Source: Anastatus disparis (Eukaryota; Arthropoda; Insecta; Hymenoptera; Eupelmidae). Taken from it: a DNA stretch of 64,000 bases. Shown in pieces: positions 30,625 to 41,900 of this stretch (positions are counted from its first letter, which is position 1; each line of letters opens with the position of its first letter). A program made the position numbers and the translations under genes. The notes below the pieces were generated by a model that did not search any database, was not told the origin of the DNA, and saw only the letters and a list, made by a program, of their open reading frames with translations. The stretch spans positions 12,835,501-12,899,500 of the forward strand of contig JAFFSR010000244.1 of NCBI GenBank assembly GCA_017163975.1, given 5' to 3'.

Positions 30625-31360
30625 GAGGAACGACAAAATAGTCATAAAACCAACTTGTTGGATTTGTTTAAAATTTTGTATACTATCTATTTTTTTTGTC
30701 AAAGTAGGCAGGAAGCTATTGAAAATTGGTTTTCTTAGTGTAGTTTTAATTTTAAAACCATTTTAAAAATTGAAAAAAAATTTGATTTTTCCTTTTTTTT
30801 TATTTTACGTAAATTACTTGATAAATTTGCTTTAAAATTTGGAGGGGAATTATTTGCAACTGCCAAAAGAAAGATGGCTTTTAAACCAATTTTCTTAGTA
30901 CAGTTCTAATTTTAAAAAATTTTGAAAAAAAATTTCATTTTCCATTTTTTTTCTATTTTACGTAAACTACTCAATAGGTTTGCTCTAAAATTTAAATACA
31001 AGTCATTTGTTGCTTTGTTTATAAGATAAGCTTTTAAATAATAATTTTCTTAGAGTAGTTTTTTTATCACTTCTGATTTCTGATTTAACACTCTCACTAA
31101 CTCTTTTCTTACTTTCTCACTTCCTCTCTGTCCTTCTATCTCACATTGATCCTCATTTTTACCCTATTTTTATCTACCCCTGTCTCTCTTCCTATTTCCT
31201 AATCACTCTCTCACACTCACTCTCACTCTTTTGAATTGTATTTTTATTTTTTTGTAGTACAATATAATGTACAATTTATAAATTTAATTATCTATCTATC
31301 TATTTTTTCCTTCTCAATTTTTCTTGAATAGAAATTGTTTTTTTACATTGAAATCACATT
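30625..31360. other. Non-coding, one internal duplication
   Basis: A ~180-bp unit occurs twice in direct orientation (about 30720-30845 and 30885-31000; shared words TTTTCTTAGT, TTTTATTTTACGTAA and TCAATAGGTTTGCT-like). Then a pyrimidine-rich CTCTCACTCTC tract at 31110-31235. Confidence 0.5.
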
Positions 31361-32880
31361 TAAAAAAATTAAATCAAATTACTCGAACTCAATGAGCTCT
31401 ATGAGAAAGCATTGCACCAAAGCACTTGGCAGCGTTTTTTTTTTCATAATGACTAGATTATAGGAATAATCAGTTTTCATGATTAATTCATATTTATTAC
31501 GGCTGCCTCTTTAGGCGCTCGTAACATAAATTATATCTTATTTTTTATTGCATTTTTCCTTTGTTTTTACTTTTCACTTTTTTCGCATAGCTGTCATTTT
31601 ATAAAATGGTAACATGATCATATTATAGCTTTTGCTTATTTTTTACATACTACCTTTAGTGTCATGGCTGCCGTTAAGGCGCTTCTATGAATCCTTGGTA
31701 TACTTGTAATCTTAATTTTCTGTACTTCTGTCTTCTATAATATTTTTTTTATTTAATCTATTCAATCTAACTTTTGAATGATGGTACTCTTAGCCTCAAG
31801 ATGTTGAAAGATAAATCGATTCTGACAACAGTATCTAAAGCATGATACGTTATGAATTATTTGTTATTATCGCACATAAATAAGTTTTTTGAATCTAACA
31901 TTTATTATATCCACATATTCATTATCCATGTCTCACTATCTCTAAGCAACTCATTGAATGCTCTACATATTGTTGCTGGAGCTCATATTATGTGGTTCGC
32001 ACCGAATCTTCATTGACGAATATTCAATAGCTGTCAGCAGTATTTTATTGTCAGTGACATATTGTACTGTAGATCGCGTTGCAAAATTTTTACGATTAAG
32101 GATTATAAAAAAAAGATTAATAAGTAGTTTTAAAATACTTTTAAATTTTCATATTGGAAAAAAATTTTTTCTCCAATTACATTATTTACAGATTGTTTTT
32201 CTCGTTTTACAGTCAGTAATATATCTATGATTTTGTCGCAGTTCCACTATTGCCAGATCAATTTTAAAGGCCATTTTGAGATCAAAAAAGGCAGTTTTGA
32301 AAAAAAAATAATTTTTACATTTTTTTGTTTTTACTATAGAATTTCAATCATTCACATGTTCCATTCAAAAACATTGTCTTACGGTCTAGAAAAAAACCAT
32401 TTCCGGTTTAAATTGTAAGTTTAAAATATTACTATTTGATTTGGCTCAAGCACTTTGCTATATGTGCACCTTCTTTTTTTGTTAATAATATAGTTACCTT
32501 TGTTTTAAGAGACCTGGACGGATGGTTTGGAACATTCTGTATATGTAAAAATGTCGGCGATAGTATTAGCGATGACTTTTTACAAAATATTTTCTTCAAA
32601 CATTATTCTTTCATGATTTTCTGTATGTATAGCCAATCTAATAACTCCACGACTTCTCCCACATAAAGAAAATTCGGGTAATCATCAAGCTGCTACTATA
32701 GGAGTAATATACTTTCCATCTATAAATTTTGTTCCGAAGTTGGTGTGATTGTATTTCCTTCGACTGAGGCATCTAAATGTAATGATAAAACTAAAAACGC
32801 TGCCAAGTGCTTAAAAATGCAATGCTTTTCCATAGAGCTCCTTAAGTTTAAGTAATTTGATTTTAATTTTAAAAAGTTAT
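31361..32880. mobile_element. Unit with ~75-bp terminal inverted repeats
   Basis: TCAAATTACTCGAACTCAATGAGCTCTATG... at 31374 is mirrored by CATAGAGCTCCTTAAGTTTAAGTAATTTGA at 32833, and GCACTTGGCAGCGTTTTT by AAAAACGCTGCCAAGTGC. The interior (31436-32800) has several short hydrophobic frames but no recognisable transposase. Target duplication not identified. Confidence 0.65.
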
Positions 32881-33006
32881 TTTAATATAAAAAATTACTC
32901 ATCAGCAATATTTTCCAATACCTTTTTTATAACTCATACTTTAATTTAAAATATTTCATGTTCATTTAATTTTTAAAATGGCTCTTCAATTATACCTATA
33001 CGGAGA

Positions 33007-33024
33007 AATAGTATATTATGCACC
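33007..33024 (+). repeat. Lone AATAGTATATTATGCACC end, hairpin family
   Basis: Same outer motif as the hairpins at 28748 and 58943. It is followed by AAGGAGGTAAAAT, then an inner hairpin (GCACGAGTGAATT / GGCAAACTCGTGC); the mirror-image right end is missing, apparently replaced by LTR-like sequence. Confidence 0.6.
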
Positions 33025-33099
33025 TAAGGAGGTAAAATAAAGGATAAGCCATAGCACGAGTGAATTGATATGGCAAACTCGTGCAGACCATCGCCGGAC

Positions 33100-33251
33100 G
33101 CGCTAGAACAAAGTCGTATCTAGTCTCACTCTCATACTGTATTTGCTTTATAATAAATATCGGTCAATTATTACTAATTCTCTCGTTAATTTATTTGCAT
33201 CCTCACACTCCCCATAGGAGTGTGTATCAATTAAATCCCACGTAACATATT
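33100..33251 (+). mobile_element. LTR 3' portion (R-U5-like)
   Basis: TTTGCTTTATAATAAATAT gives a polyadenylation-type signal, and the block ends ATCCCACGTAACA, an LTR-like CA end. The 5' part of the LTR and its TG start are not identified. The sequence that follows looks like a retroelement leader. Confidence 0.45.
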
Positions 33252-33590
33252 ATTTTTTGGTGGCAGTGGTGTGGGATACGCAACGAGGATTTTAGCAAAA
33301 AAAATTTTTAATTTTTTAAGAAATAAACTTAACAAAAAAGGCGCGTCAAATAAAATAGAGAATTTTTTTGAGAAAGAGAGAGAGAGAAATAATTTGTTAA
33401 TTGAATATATCGAGTAAATACATTTTTTGGCGAATTTTTTTTATTAAATATTTTTAAAAAATCGCGTCGCGAGTTAACAACGCAGAAGATCCGAACGAGA
33501 GGAAGGAAGGACGTCCAAAAATTATAACCGAAGAAATGAGAGTGCTCCTTATCACGCTGCTCACTCTCTGCTGCAACAAGTAAGTAAAAA
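33252..33590 (+). promoter_or_regulatory. Retroelement leader with signal-peptide mini-exon
   Basis: Starts with TTTTTTGGTGGCAGTGGTG, the kind of leader that follows the 5' LTR of insect Gypsy/BEL-type elements. At 33536 an ATG opens a 15-codon frame (MRVLLITLLTLCC) that reads like the start of a signal peptide. The frame runs into a consensus splice donor, CAA|GTAAGT at 33580. In Env-bearing retroelements Env mRNA is made by splicing a leader exon to the env gene, so this could be such an exon. No downstream acceptor or env body was found. Confidence 0.4.
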
Positions 33591-34641
33591 TTATATAAAT
33601 CATATTATATTGTCCCACGGAGTAGTACAGAGTCACGGAAAAATCCGAATGCGTAGAAAACAAATAAAATAAAAATTAGAAATTTTTTTCTCATTTTATT
33701 TATAAAAGTGTTAGTGCGCGAATATAGTGTGCGTTAGGAAGTGAAAAAAAAGGATAAACGAGCGCGAGTATAATAGAGAAATAGTGCCGTTCTTAAATAA
33801 AAGAAAATAATAATATTCAAATATTTTCCACGTAACAATATCATTACAAATTTTAGAAACTTTCGTGATACAATAATCATAAGTGAAACCTTTTTTTGAA
33901 AGAATATTATGAATAAAATCACAAACAAAGTTTAAACGAAAATTTTGAGATTCAGTTAATAGATCATAAGAAATATGTAGAAAATTAGACTTTTGAATTG
34001 CAACAATTGTTGAATCATTTTCATCTTTGCTTTGGACTTCTATAGCTAAATCAGATTTTATAGAATGAATCTTATTTAGGTATGGCTTAGATACAAATGA
34101 AAATCTTAAAATTTTAATGATATTAGATTTAGTAAAAGGTAATTGCGACAGCTCAAATTTCAACTTTAGAATTCTTTTAGGATCAGACATTTTTGCAGAG
34201 TGAATCAATCTAAAGTTTCTATTTTTATCGTAAACTTTCCAGTCAATGAAAACAGCTGCAAAATAAAAAATAATTTAATATAAAATTTATAATATTTTTC
34301 GATAGTAGTGAGTAAACTATTAAAAATTAGTGCAATTAATGCGATAGAGTGTGCCTGAGGGTTAGCAAAGCAAAATAAAGTCATGGTTATAATACCATTA
34401 TCCAGGAAAATTCCAGCTTTCTTGACATGATCAACAAAATAATTACTAGCCATATCATCATAAATAATATCTTGTTCAGTTTAGTCAACATTTTTAACAT
34501 ATTTTCTTAAATATTTTCTATCATCATAAAAATCAATTCCATCATATTTATTTAATTCAACTTGTTGATCAAAAACAAAATTAAGAATATAATCTTTAAA
34601 CTCCAATATATGATTACGTAACCCAATAAGCACACATCTGG

Positions 34642-35775
34642 AAAAAAGAATTCTTTAAGAATTCACGAATGTCCGCTCTGAAGTTAATATAAAATATATT
34701 AATAAAGTATTCATAAAATATTCACAAAGAATTCTTCCACAAAATTTAAATGAAAAATAACTCTTCAACGTATCTTTATAAATATTTAAAAAGGATTAAG
34801 AAAGTATTCATAAAGAATTCTTTTTTGAAACAGCAATCATAATCCAAAGTATTCATAAAGTAGTCAAAAAGTATACTTTTGAAACACTGATTTTCTAGTA
34901 ACTTAGTCACTTTCAAAAATCGAAAGATGTAATGGATATTTTATTGCTTTTCAGATTATTTTAAAATCATTTTTAATTTTGATTTTCATGAAATTCAAAA
35001 TTGAAAACTTGAAATTCCTCATAATTTTATAAATTGTAAAAATTTAATTTAATTAATCATTTAATAATATAAATAATTTTTATCTATTTCAAACGAAAAA
35101 ATTGTTAACATTTTATAAAACAAAATATATAAATATTTTAAGTGTGTATAAAATAAATTCTCATTTGAGAATTTAAACAAATATCTAATCATTCTTCAAT
35201 TTAAATTAAATTGACCATGACTTCACAAAAAATTTCTTTTATTAAATTGAGGTATCTCTTGAATATTTAATAAATTTTTACTTAAATTATTCAAATAAAA
35301 ATGTTTAGTTTGGCTAATATTATTAACCATGAATAATTAACTAACAAATTTACTAACATTTCTTATGCTTATACCAATGAACATGTACAAGTTTCGAGAA
35401 TTTGTTAACAGATGAGTTGGTAGCCAAGTAGACTAAGTCATGGGCAACACTTTTTTTTTATTTTGTTTGACATCCTCAAGAACCGTGGTTCAAATCTCGA
35501 ACAAAATAATTTTTTTTTTAATTTAATACCTTATTTTTAATCAATTATAACATTTTTTGTTTTTCATAATAATGTAAAATAGAAGAATTATTTATAATTT
35601 GATGATTAAAAAAAGTATTTTGCGAATTTGATTCAATCAAAAGAATTGTTTGTGAATACTTTGTGAATACTTTAGAAACTAAAGTATTCGGACATTCGTG
35701 AATAAACAAAGCAATCATTAAGAACTCTTTATTGATACTTTCGTTTACGAAAGTACACATAAAGAATTCTTTTTT
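34642..35775. mobile_element. Foldback-type element in a PrimPol intron
   Basis: AAAAAAGAATTCTTTAAGAA at the left and AAAGAATTCTTTTTT at the right form the ends, with a second matched pair further in (CACGAATGTCC / GGACATTCGTG). The right-hand-most bases on the minus strand, GAATTCTTTTTTCCAG, would supply a polypyrimidine tract and AG just where exon C begins. No protein is encoded. Confidence 0.65.
35413..35507 (+). repeat. tRNA-like/SINE-head sequence
   Basis: GTTGGTAGCCAAGTAGACTAAG resembles a pol III A box region, and GTGGTTCAAATCTCG a B box, about 75 bases apart with a T-run between. It lies inside the intronic foldback element and is probably a SINE fragment or tRNA pseudogene, not a functional tRNA: no anticodon stem is formed. 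Confidence 0.4.
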
Positions 35776-36324
35776 AATTCTCTCTTTGACATCGTTTGCT
35801 TGTTGGGAAAACATCAAAATTATTGATATACATCAATTCTTCATTACAATAGAATAATCTAAGAATAACATGCCTGCTGAATTTGCAATGGTTAGATACA
35901 TCAAGTACCATAAAATATATATCTTTTGATCGTAAGTTAGAAAATTTTTTCATAAAAAAATGTTTCATTAATTGAATAAACATACTGAAACCTTTTTCTT
36001 CATTTATAAAATATGAATCTTTTCTAGAATATTCAATGTCAAAATAAATAACACATTCATCAGTGATGATCTGCAATATATTAACATAATTAATAGTCTC
36101 AATAATTAATAAAATAAAATAAAAAAATAAAGTAATAATAAAATTACCTCATAATAATGAAAACTATTCATCGAAAAATAAAAATTTAAAAACTTATGAA
36201 CACCAACAGTATAATATATTCGTTTTCCAGTAGAATCTTTTTCTCTAGAAAGACACAGATTATGTCTCTTATTGGCAATCTGAGCATAATTATTAAGCAT
36301 TAACTTTTGTGTATAAAACTTCAT

Positions 36325-36816
36325 ATCATACCACCAATATGATATGATATTAATTAAAAGATAACTATTTATTAAAAAAAATTCAATTAAAATATTAGAA
36401 ATCAGATAAAAAAATTGAAATGAATAACTTTGGATTCTTGCTTTTGTAATAAACAAAATAATAAACATAACCAATAACAATAAAGAAATATAAAAGAACA
36501 ATAATATTCAAATGAAGAAAATATTTAAAATTTCATATCCTATTTACGATTTGAAACCATGAAAGAGAGAGAAAAAAGAGGGAAATTCTTACAGAAATCT
36601 ACATAGATTATTATTAACAATACTAATAAAACAGAAAAAGGGGGGAGGTAAAAAAGAATAAAATTATTTTTATCAGCATTAAAAAGAGTTGCAAAAAAAA
36701 TAAATCAATTAAAATTATTAATAATAATTGTAGAGAGCCATAATTGTAAAGAAAACCAGAAAAAAAATTTTTTTTTAATAAAATGTGTGTGTGTGTGTTT
36801 GAGCGCGTACTAGTGT
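36325..36816. other. 5' flank of PrimPol, AT-rich
   Basis: A hydrophobic minus-strand frame extends upstream of the chosen PrimPol start to 36501, but in sequence unlike a PrimPol N-terminus, so I start the gene at the ATG at 36324. A short (GT)n lies at 36785-36799. Upstream exons cannot be excluded. Confidence 0.35.
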
Positions 36817-37443
36817 GTGACATCCCATGGAATTATGCCCTTCAAATTAATAAAATATTATTAAAAAATTTTTTAATTTAAAAATTATAAATCTTGATTT
36901 CATTTTTATTAACAACTAAAATTAGATCCATGCCATTTCCCGAATCAGCAATTTCTAAAAGATTGCGAAAACATACTAATCGTAAAATTCATACGAATGT
37001 AAAGGAGAGACGGAGAAGGAATTACAAAAGAATTCATTAGTAAACAAGCTAATAAACTTAAAATAATCGAACGATTTTCCGTCCTGGAAATTTCGACTAC
37101 ATATCGAGTTCTTATTGGCGGTTCAATCTCTCGATCGCCTGGGCGCAAAGTTATAAAAACAGCCCCCGTAGTGACACGCACGCCTTTTGTTATAGTAAGA
37201 CAGCATCCGCAAGAGTCGGCTCTACTGGGTCCGCTGGGAAAGTCAGTGTATTATAAGTGAATTGAGTTTAAATAAAAGAAAATTTTAAATTATAAATATA
37301 TATACATATATATTAGTGAGTAGCCTAGGACACTACTTCATTAATAAATAAAAATAATTATAAATTATTATTTAGAAAAATAAATATTATATTCTTAAAT
37401 TAAATTGTGAAGTGATCTTTAAAGGATTAAGATCATAATTACA
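36817..37443 (+). mobile_element. Solo-LTR candidate
   Basis: A 627-bp block starting TGTGACATCCC and ending AATTACA. It has GTTATAAAAACAG (TATA) at about 37150, AGTCGGCTCTACTGGG 60 bases later, and AATAAAAG at about 37271, in LTR order. No 5-bp duplication is evident (tagtg / gacaa), so the limits are tentative. Confidence 0.4.
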
Positions 37444-37941
37444 GACAAAAATTGTGCGATAGTTTAATAGTGTCATTGTTAACTCGTTTCGTTATAACCT
37501 GCAATCTGCTGATCTATTCATCAGCAATTTCTTTGTTAGTTTTGTTGAATTGATTATTAGCGTTTTCCGTCTTACTCGTTGATTCGTGATTCGTGAAGTT
37601 ATTCTTGTAAGTGCACTAAAATAAATTTCGTATTTTTTTTGTTTTGTGGGTGATATGTGATTATACTTAATCCTTTGTTAGTTTCACTTGTTTGTGCATA
37701 GATGCATTCATAATAAAATTTTGTAATATTTTTTTTTGTTTTATTAATTTACAATGCTTGTAGTCATGTGATTTTTGTTTTATTTTATTATTCATGCCTT
37801 TATGCTATTGTGTAGTAATTTATAATTACATGTGCGCTTCTTATCTTAACATTTTTTTTATTTACAAGATTTGTATACTTAATTGGATTTTTCTTCTATA
37901 GTTCTATTATGTGTTGTTATACACAGATTTTTTCTTTTTAG
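37444..37941 (+). other. Leader/intron-like T-rich sequence before the JmjC gene
   Basis: Strand-asymmetric, T-rich, ending in TTCTTTTTAG just before the ATG. Words such as AGCGTTTTCCGTCTTACTCG resemble AGCGTTTTCTGTCTTTACTTG at 11587 inside the LTR candidate. Confidence 0.35.
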
Positions 37942-38985
37942 TTAACTATGAATCAAGGCCAAGCATTTGTTAAATACCATGACAAGGAGCCGATGTAGGC
38001 GATTATAAAATATATGCACGAGTCAACGGGACTGTGGGCTCAACATTCTGTGCATGTGGTAAGGAATTGTTTTTGTTTTGAGAGAAAAATTTTCTGAGCG
38101 CCTTGATGTACTTTTATTACAGTTTCCTGATGTGATTGTTCTTTTGTGTCAGACTGAGATCAATCTTTAATTGTACCAACTAGTGCGGGCGTGCTCTTTT
38201 CAGGAACAACATATTCGCACCACGCCCGTAGAGGATTGGTACATAAATGACAAGGATTCACCTATAGTTCCAAGGAATGTTGTCCGAAGTCGTTTACAAG
38301 TAGGTTTCATTATTAAAATGTAATATTATTTACTTATCCTTAATTCTGATGTGTGTATTTTGTTTTCTAGTCGTCTCATGCTGGTACCGATGCTCCTGCT
38401 TCCTTAGGCTCTGTACCGCCAGGTTCTACGTTCGTTATCACGGCGTGTTATTAACCCGATATATGCCACAAATTTCGAAATGGTCGGGCGTTTACTGGAG
38501 AGCGTACCGTAACACATCTCTCAGGCACGAAATCCTCACATAGATCGCTGCGTAGGAATTAATGTTCCTACCTTTCACTTAGGTGGACCTGGTTCTTTCT
38601 CGGAGATCCATTTGGGGGATGGTTTCCTTGACTCGTGCAATTAAATGCGGTAGGATATGCCGGGAGCATGTTAGCTTTGGCTTTGTGTTCCTGGTGAATA
38701 TGCCTCCGCTTTAAACGAAGCTGCAGTCGAGTGCCTGAGAATGTTGCGTGATTCGAACGCTTCTCTAGTTTCTTGGGAGCCTGGTTGTGCGACTCCGCTG
38801 TTTCATAAGAATGTTATCTTAACGCCGGAATTGCTGGAGGCACATCATATTCCTTATGAGGTTGTTGTCCAGAGGCCCGGCACATTAATATATGTGGGAA
38901 AGATGATTTATCATCAAGTTTTAAATATTGACTTGAATTTGGCCGAGGCCGTTAACGTAGCCAGCTCCTCATGGAATAAAAGCGC
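37942..38985 (+). pseudogene. JmjC-domain gene, spliced, truncated and mutated
   Basis: Exon a (ATG 37948 to 38058) and exon b (38204-38299) are joined in phase 0 by GT-AG introns; exon c starts at 38371. The JmjC fold appears late: INVPTFHLGGPGSFSEIH at about 38550-38610, and YEVVVQRPGTLIYVGKMIYH then LAEAVNVASSSWN at 38850-38980. The distal iron-binding His (MIYHQ) is present. The first iron site reads IHLGD, where the family expects His-x-Asp/Glu, so the acidic ligand seems lost. A TAG at 37996-37998, a stop after 38450, and a frame break at 38640-38720 add to the damage. The gene ends abruptly at the first unit of the tandem array. In intact form such proteins are 2-oxoglutarate/iron hydroxylases or histone demethylases. 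Confidence 0.65.
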
Positions 38986-41900
38986 CAAAAACGGCTTAAA
39001 ATCAAGATTTATTTTATTTATATTATAAAAAGAAACTGATTTTTAGTAAAAAAAATGATGAAAATAGACTTGGTGGACCTGCAGAAAAAATTGTCAGTAA
39101 TTTTTCAATTTAGAATTTAATTTTATATAATTTAAAAAATATATGTGTGTGAGTGAGTGTGTAAGCACTTACTAGCGTGTGTATATTTATTTATGTGTAA
39201 AATGATAAAAACTCATCCGCCTCCAACCTGTTCGAAATAATTAAATCAAGTACAGTTAATAAAAAGATAATAAGTGCATTATTTTTACACTTATTCATAT
39301 AATACTTATACTCCACTTGGATTTTGACATAAATCGAGGGAGTTGGCAGCCGGGGTGTGAGATATTAAAATTATAATAAGTTTCTAAATTTCAAAATATT
39401 TATTCTCAAATGCCAAAGAATAAACATTAAAGAATAAATATTTTAAGGGGAATCCTTATACCGACATAGAGTTCTACCTTATCTACATTTAAATTATGAA
39501 TTTTAATAAAAATTTAACTATTCGTGACTGAAATTCGTAGGAGAGGCACATTCTTAACATGCCAAAGAATTTATTGCAACGTTAAAAGACAATATAAAGC
39601 TAAAAATAAAGGCGAAAACTGCTTAATACGATTAACTTTTTAATGTAGTTATGAATAATCGTATTATGCAGTTTTTGTCTTCATTTTCACTTTCATTCTG
39701 TCTTTTGACGTTGCAATAAATTCTTTAGAATGTTAAGAATGTGCCTCTTCTATAAATTTTAGTTAAAAATAGTTAAATTTTTATTAAAATGCATGATTTA
39801 AATGTAGATAAGGTAGATCTCTGTGCCGGTATTAGGACACCCCTTAAAGTTCATTTTTTGGCATACGGCTTAAAATCAAGATATGAGGTGTGATCATTCT
39901 AAGGCCCCAATTACTTCGGAGATTTCTTGGAAAAAATTTTAAGTTTCAAGTAAAAAAAACTGTATTTTTGATTATAATGAAAAAAAAAATAATTTTCCGT
40001 GAAAAAAAAAACTGGAAAAAATAGACTTGGTGGACCAGCCGACAAAAATGTAAGTAATTTTTAAATTTAGAATTTAATTTTATATAATTTAAAAAATTAA
40101 TATGTGTGTGAGTAGGTGTGATAGCACATTCTAGCGTGTGTATATTTATTTATGTGTAAAATAATGAAAACTTATCCGCCCCTACCTGTTTGAAATAATT
40201 AAATCAAGTACAGTCATTAAAAAGATAATTAGTGCATTATTTTCATACTTATTCATATATTACTTTTACTCTACTGGGATTTTCACATAAATCGAGGGAG
40301 TTGGAAGCCGGGGTGTAAGATATTCAGATTAAGAAGAACATCAATCTCTGAAAATATTAAGTTAAGTTTACATACAAAAGTTTTTATGATAGATGCCTTT
40401 GCATTGGCGCTTCAAGTAAGTATGTATAGATAAAATAATATTTAATAATTAGTTCAACTATTTAAAGATATTTATTCCCTAATATTTATTTTTTGGCATG
40501 TGGCTTAAAATCAAGACATGAGGTGTGATCATTTTAAGGCCGCCAATTATTTCAGGGATTTCTTGGAAAAAATTTTAAGTTTCAAGTGAAAAAACTGTGT
40601 TTTTGATTATAATGAAAAAAAAATAATTTTCCGTGAAAAAAAACTGAAAAAAAGACTTGGTGGACCTGCAGAAAAAATTGTCAGTAATTTTTAAATTTAA
40701 AATTTAATTTTTCATAATTTAGAAAATTAATGTATGTGAGTGGGTGTGTAAGCACTTACTAGCGTGTGTATATTTATTTATGTGTAAAATGATAAAAACT
40801 CATCCGCCTCCAACCTGTTCGAAATAATTAAATCAAGTACAGTTAATAAAAAGATAATAAGTGCATTATTTTTACACTTATTCATATAATACTTATACTC
40901 CACTTGGATTTTGACATAAATCGAGGGAGTTGGCAGCCGGGGTGTGAGATATTAAAATTATAATAAGTTTCTAAATTTCAAAATATTTATTCTCAAATGC
41001 CAAAGAATAAACATTAAAGAATAAATATTTTAAAGTTCATTTTTTGGCATACGGCTTAAAATCAAGATATGAGGTGTGATCATTCTAAGGCCCCAATTAC
41101 TTCGGAGATTTCTTGGAAAAAATTTTAAGTTTCAAGTAAAAAAAACTGTATTTTTGATTATAATGAAAAAAAAAATAATTTTCCGTGAAAAAAAAAACTG
41201 GAAAAAATAGACTTGGTGGACCAGCCGACAAAAATGTAAGTAATTTTTAAATTTAGAATTTAATTTTATATAATTTAAAAAATTAATATGTGTGTGAGTA
41301 GGTGTGATAGCACATACTAGCGTGTGTATATTTATTTATGTGTAAAATAATGAAAACTTATCCGCCCCTACCTGTTTGAAATAATTAAATCAAGTACAGT
41401 CATTAAAAAGATAATTAGTGCATTATTTTCATACTTATTCATATATTACTTTTACTCTACTGGGATTTTCACATAAATCGAGGGAGTTGGAAGCCGGGGT
41501 GTAAGATATTCAGATTAAGAAGAACATCAATCTCTGAAAATATTAAGTTAAGTTTACATACAAAAGTTTTTATGATAGATGCCTTTGCATTGGCGCTTCA
41601 AGTAAGTATGTATAGATAAAATAATATTTAATAATTAGTTCAACTATTTAAAAATATTTATTCCCTAATATTTATTTTTTGGCATGTGGCTTAAAATCAA
41701 GACATGAGGTGTGATCATTTTAAGGCCGCCAATTATTTCAGGGATTTCTTGGAAAAAATTTTAAGTTTCAAGTGAAAAAACTGTGTTTTTGATTATAATG
41801 AAAAAAAAATAATTTTCCGTGAAAAAAAACTGAAAAAAAGACTTGGTGGACCTGCAGAAAAAATTGTCAGTAATTTTTAAATTTAAAATTTAATTTTTCA

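Larger units (their letters stand above)
33711..36324 (-). pseudogene. PrimPol-like primase-polymerase gene, spliced and broken
   Basis: An archaeo-eukaryotic primase (PrimPol/CCDC111 family), which re-primes DNA synthesis past lesions. Exon A (36324-36148) holds KRIYYTVGVHKFLNFYF and ends HYYE before donor GAG|GTAATT. Exon B (36070-about 35848) has catalytic motif I YFDIEY (DxE) and motif II KFSRHVI (SxH). Exon C (about 34640-34396) has FKDYILNFVFDQ. Exon D (from 34255) has motif III VFIDWKVYDKNRNFRL, joined in phase through a 140-bp intron (34395-34256). All catalytic motifs are present, but a TAA at 34481-34483 interrupts exon C and the C-terminal zinc domain is not seen; the last 40 codons look random. 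The B-C intron is filled by a foldback element. It is either a pseudogene or a damaged assembly of a real gene. Confidence 0.75.

Noticed and set aside
36945..37181. 78-codon minus-strand ORF
   Set aside because: Lies antisense inside the solo-LTR candidate and covers its TATA region.
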